Shown: positions 5,744 to 6,408 of the stretch, piece after piece
Numbering within the stretch: position 1 is the first letter of the stretch
Layout: every line of letters begins with the position of its first letter
DNA from: Planctomycetaceae bacterium
GTDB taxonomy: Bacteria > Planctomycetota > UBA1135 > GCA-002686595
DNA length: 6,408 bases
Reading direction: 5' to 3'
Assembly: GCA_013360535.1 (NCBI GenBank)
Contig: JABWBL010000204.1
Coordinates: forward strand, 1 to 6,408
Program-made: the position numbers and the translations under genes
The notes under the pieces: generated by a model
Database searches by the model: none
Seen by the model: the letters and a program-made list of their open reading frames with translations, nothing else
What the model was told of the DNA's origin: nothing

Positions 5744-6408
5744 TCGAGCGCGAGGTCGAGGTGCGGCCGCAAGCGCCGCGCCGTCGCTCCGTTGACGAAC
5801 CCGACGAAGTCGACGGCGGTCGTGACATCCAGCTCGAAGTCGAGCTCGGCACCCAGCGGCCCGTCGACGACACACCCCGCGGCGCGCGCGCAGAAGATCG
5901 CGCCCGCGACGTCATACGGATGCGAGTTGACGGTGGTCGTGCCCATGCGGCGCGCGAGCCAGCCGCGCACGTCGGCGATCATGCGGTACGTGCCGATCGA
6001 GAGCAGGAACAGCTGGCCCGCGTTGGAGATGTACTGGTCGTCGAAGAAGTGCCGCAGGTTGGCGCCTTCGTGGACGCGCAGGCGCTCGGCGAACGTGGTC
6101 TCGATCGTGGCGAGCGCGGGCCGTTGGTCGGGCGAGTAGCGAAAGAAGGGAAAGTAGCCGTGGTCGACGCGTGCGTCGGAGTTGGGGGAAAGCGTGCGGC
6201 GCGAGAGGAGCGTGTCGCTGGCGAGCTCGCGCAGCTCGAGCGTGCAGGGCGAGTTCGAGTGGGCCTCGAGCGAGCGGTAGCGGCCGCCGCGCGAGTCGGG
6301 GATCTCGCTCACGAGGCCGTAGGACAGATCGGCGAGGCGCGGCGCGAGCGCGCCGGGGCCGGCGAACGAGACCACCGTCCACGCGGGTCGCAGGTCCGCC
6401 ATCAGGTT
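5725..6408 (-). CDS. Inositol monophosphatase superfamily protein (5' end outside window)
   Basis: The - strand frame is open from the window end (codons AAC, CTG, then ATG at 6402-6400) to TAG at 5727-5725. The ATG is probably internal: the N-L-M-A-D-L-R-P-A-W run looks like the continuation of the metal-site DPIDGTR-x-L-M motif of a phosphatase subfamily, and that motif plus the upstream Glu metal ligand would lie just outside. Within the window, FFDDQYISNAGQLFLLSIG and the HPYDVAGAIFCARAAGCVV segment (D164 counted from that ATG, the third metal-site Asp of the usual WDxAA block) match this superfamily, as does the C-terminal 'LDVTTAVDFVGFVN'. Such enzymes are Mg2+-dependent phosphatases of inositol phosphate, fructose-1,6-bisphosphate, PAP or similar; the substrate cannot be told. 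It is convergent with the SGNH gene and shares no operon with it. FGGY-like or unrelated folds seem unlikely given the combined motifs. Confidence 0.75.
   Translation of the reverse strand, partial: NLMADLRPAWTVVSFAGPGALAPRLADLSYGLVSEIPDSRGGRYRSLEAHSNSPCTLELRELASDTLLSRRTLSPNSDARVDHGYFPFFRYSPDQRPALATIETTFAERLRVHEGANLRHFFDDQYISNAGQLFLLSIGTYRMIADVRGWLARRMGTTTVNSHPYDVAGAIFCARAAGCVVDGPLGAELDFELDVTTAVDFVGFVNGATARRLRPHLDLALECATRA

Noticed and set aside
4542..5915. A 457-codon - strand frame opposite the SGNH gene
   Set aside because: Low-complexity Arg/Glu/Ala/Leu-rich translation with no motif, lying opposite a gene with clear SGNH blocks and crossing into the phosphatase gene in another frame.
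1..6408. CRISPR arrays, tRNA or rRNA genes, insertion sequences
   Set aside because: No regularly spaced repeats, no RNA gene motifs and no transposase or terminal repeats were seen; coding sequence accounts for nearly all of the window.

Overview
The window is very G+C-rich with strong G/C bias at third codon positions. Five complete or partial genes run on the + strand and one runs on the - strand. High G+C, a PF16962-type ABC exporter subunit and a 'DEDFNNLL-style' soluble hybrid-type kinase core suggest a large-genome environmental bacterium, for example Planctomycetota, Myxococcota or a related deltaproteobacterial-grade lineage. This placement is an inference from gene style; nothing in the window is a taxonomic marker.

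Left block (1-2960): three + strand genes packed as one probable operon. They are the C-terminal part of a putative ABC exporter membrane subunit, a cytoplasmic double-PAS histidine kinase, and a small protein of the sulfite-oxidase/YuiH-like molybdopterin fold. The kinase starts within a few bases of the exporter stop. The Mo-fold gene overlaps the kinase stop by four bases and has a clear GGAGGT ribosome-binding site. The Mo-fold protein contains no cysteine at all: the position that normally supplies the molybdenum thiolate ligand is alanine. This is the most unusual observation in the window.

Middle (2961-3123): 163 bases without a gene. The right end holds a plausible sigma70-type promoter with an extended -10, and a perfect 6-bp inverted repeat between the -10 and the next start codon. 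I see no terminator with a T-tract here.

Right block (3124-5705): an AlgI-like MBOAT O-acyltransferase whose stop overlaps (TGATG) the start of an SGNH-fold protein with an N-terminal membrane anchor or signal peptide. Such pairs move an acyl group, usually acetyl, across the membrane and place it on an extracytoplasmic glycan or other acceptor. No glycosyltransferase or polymer gene lies in the window, so the acceptor is unknown.

Far right (5725 to the window end, - strand): the C-terminal two-thirds or so of an inositol-monophosphatase-superfamily enzyme, convergent with the SGNH gene across a 19-base gap. Its N-terminus, with the first metal-site motifs, lies outside the window.
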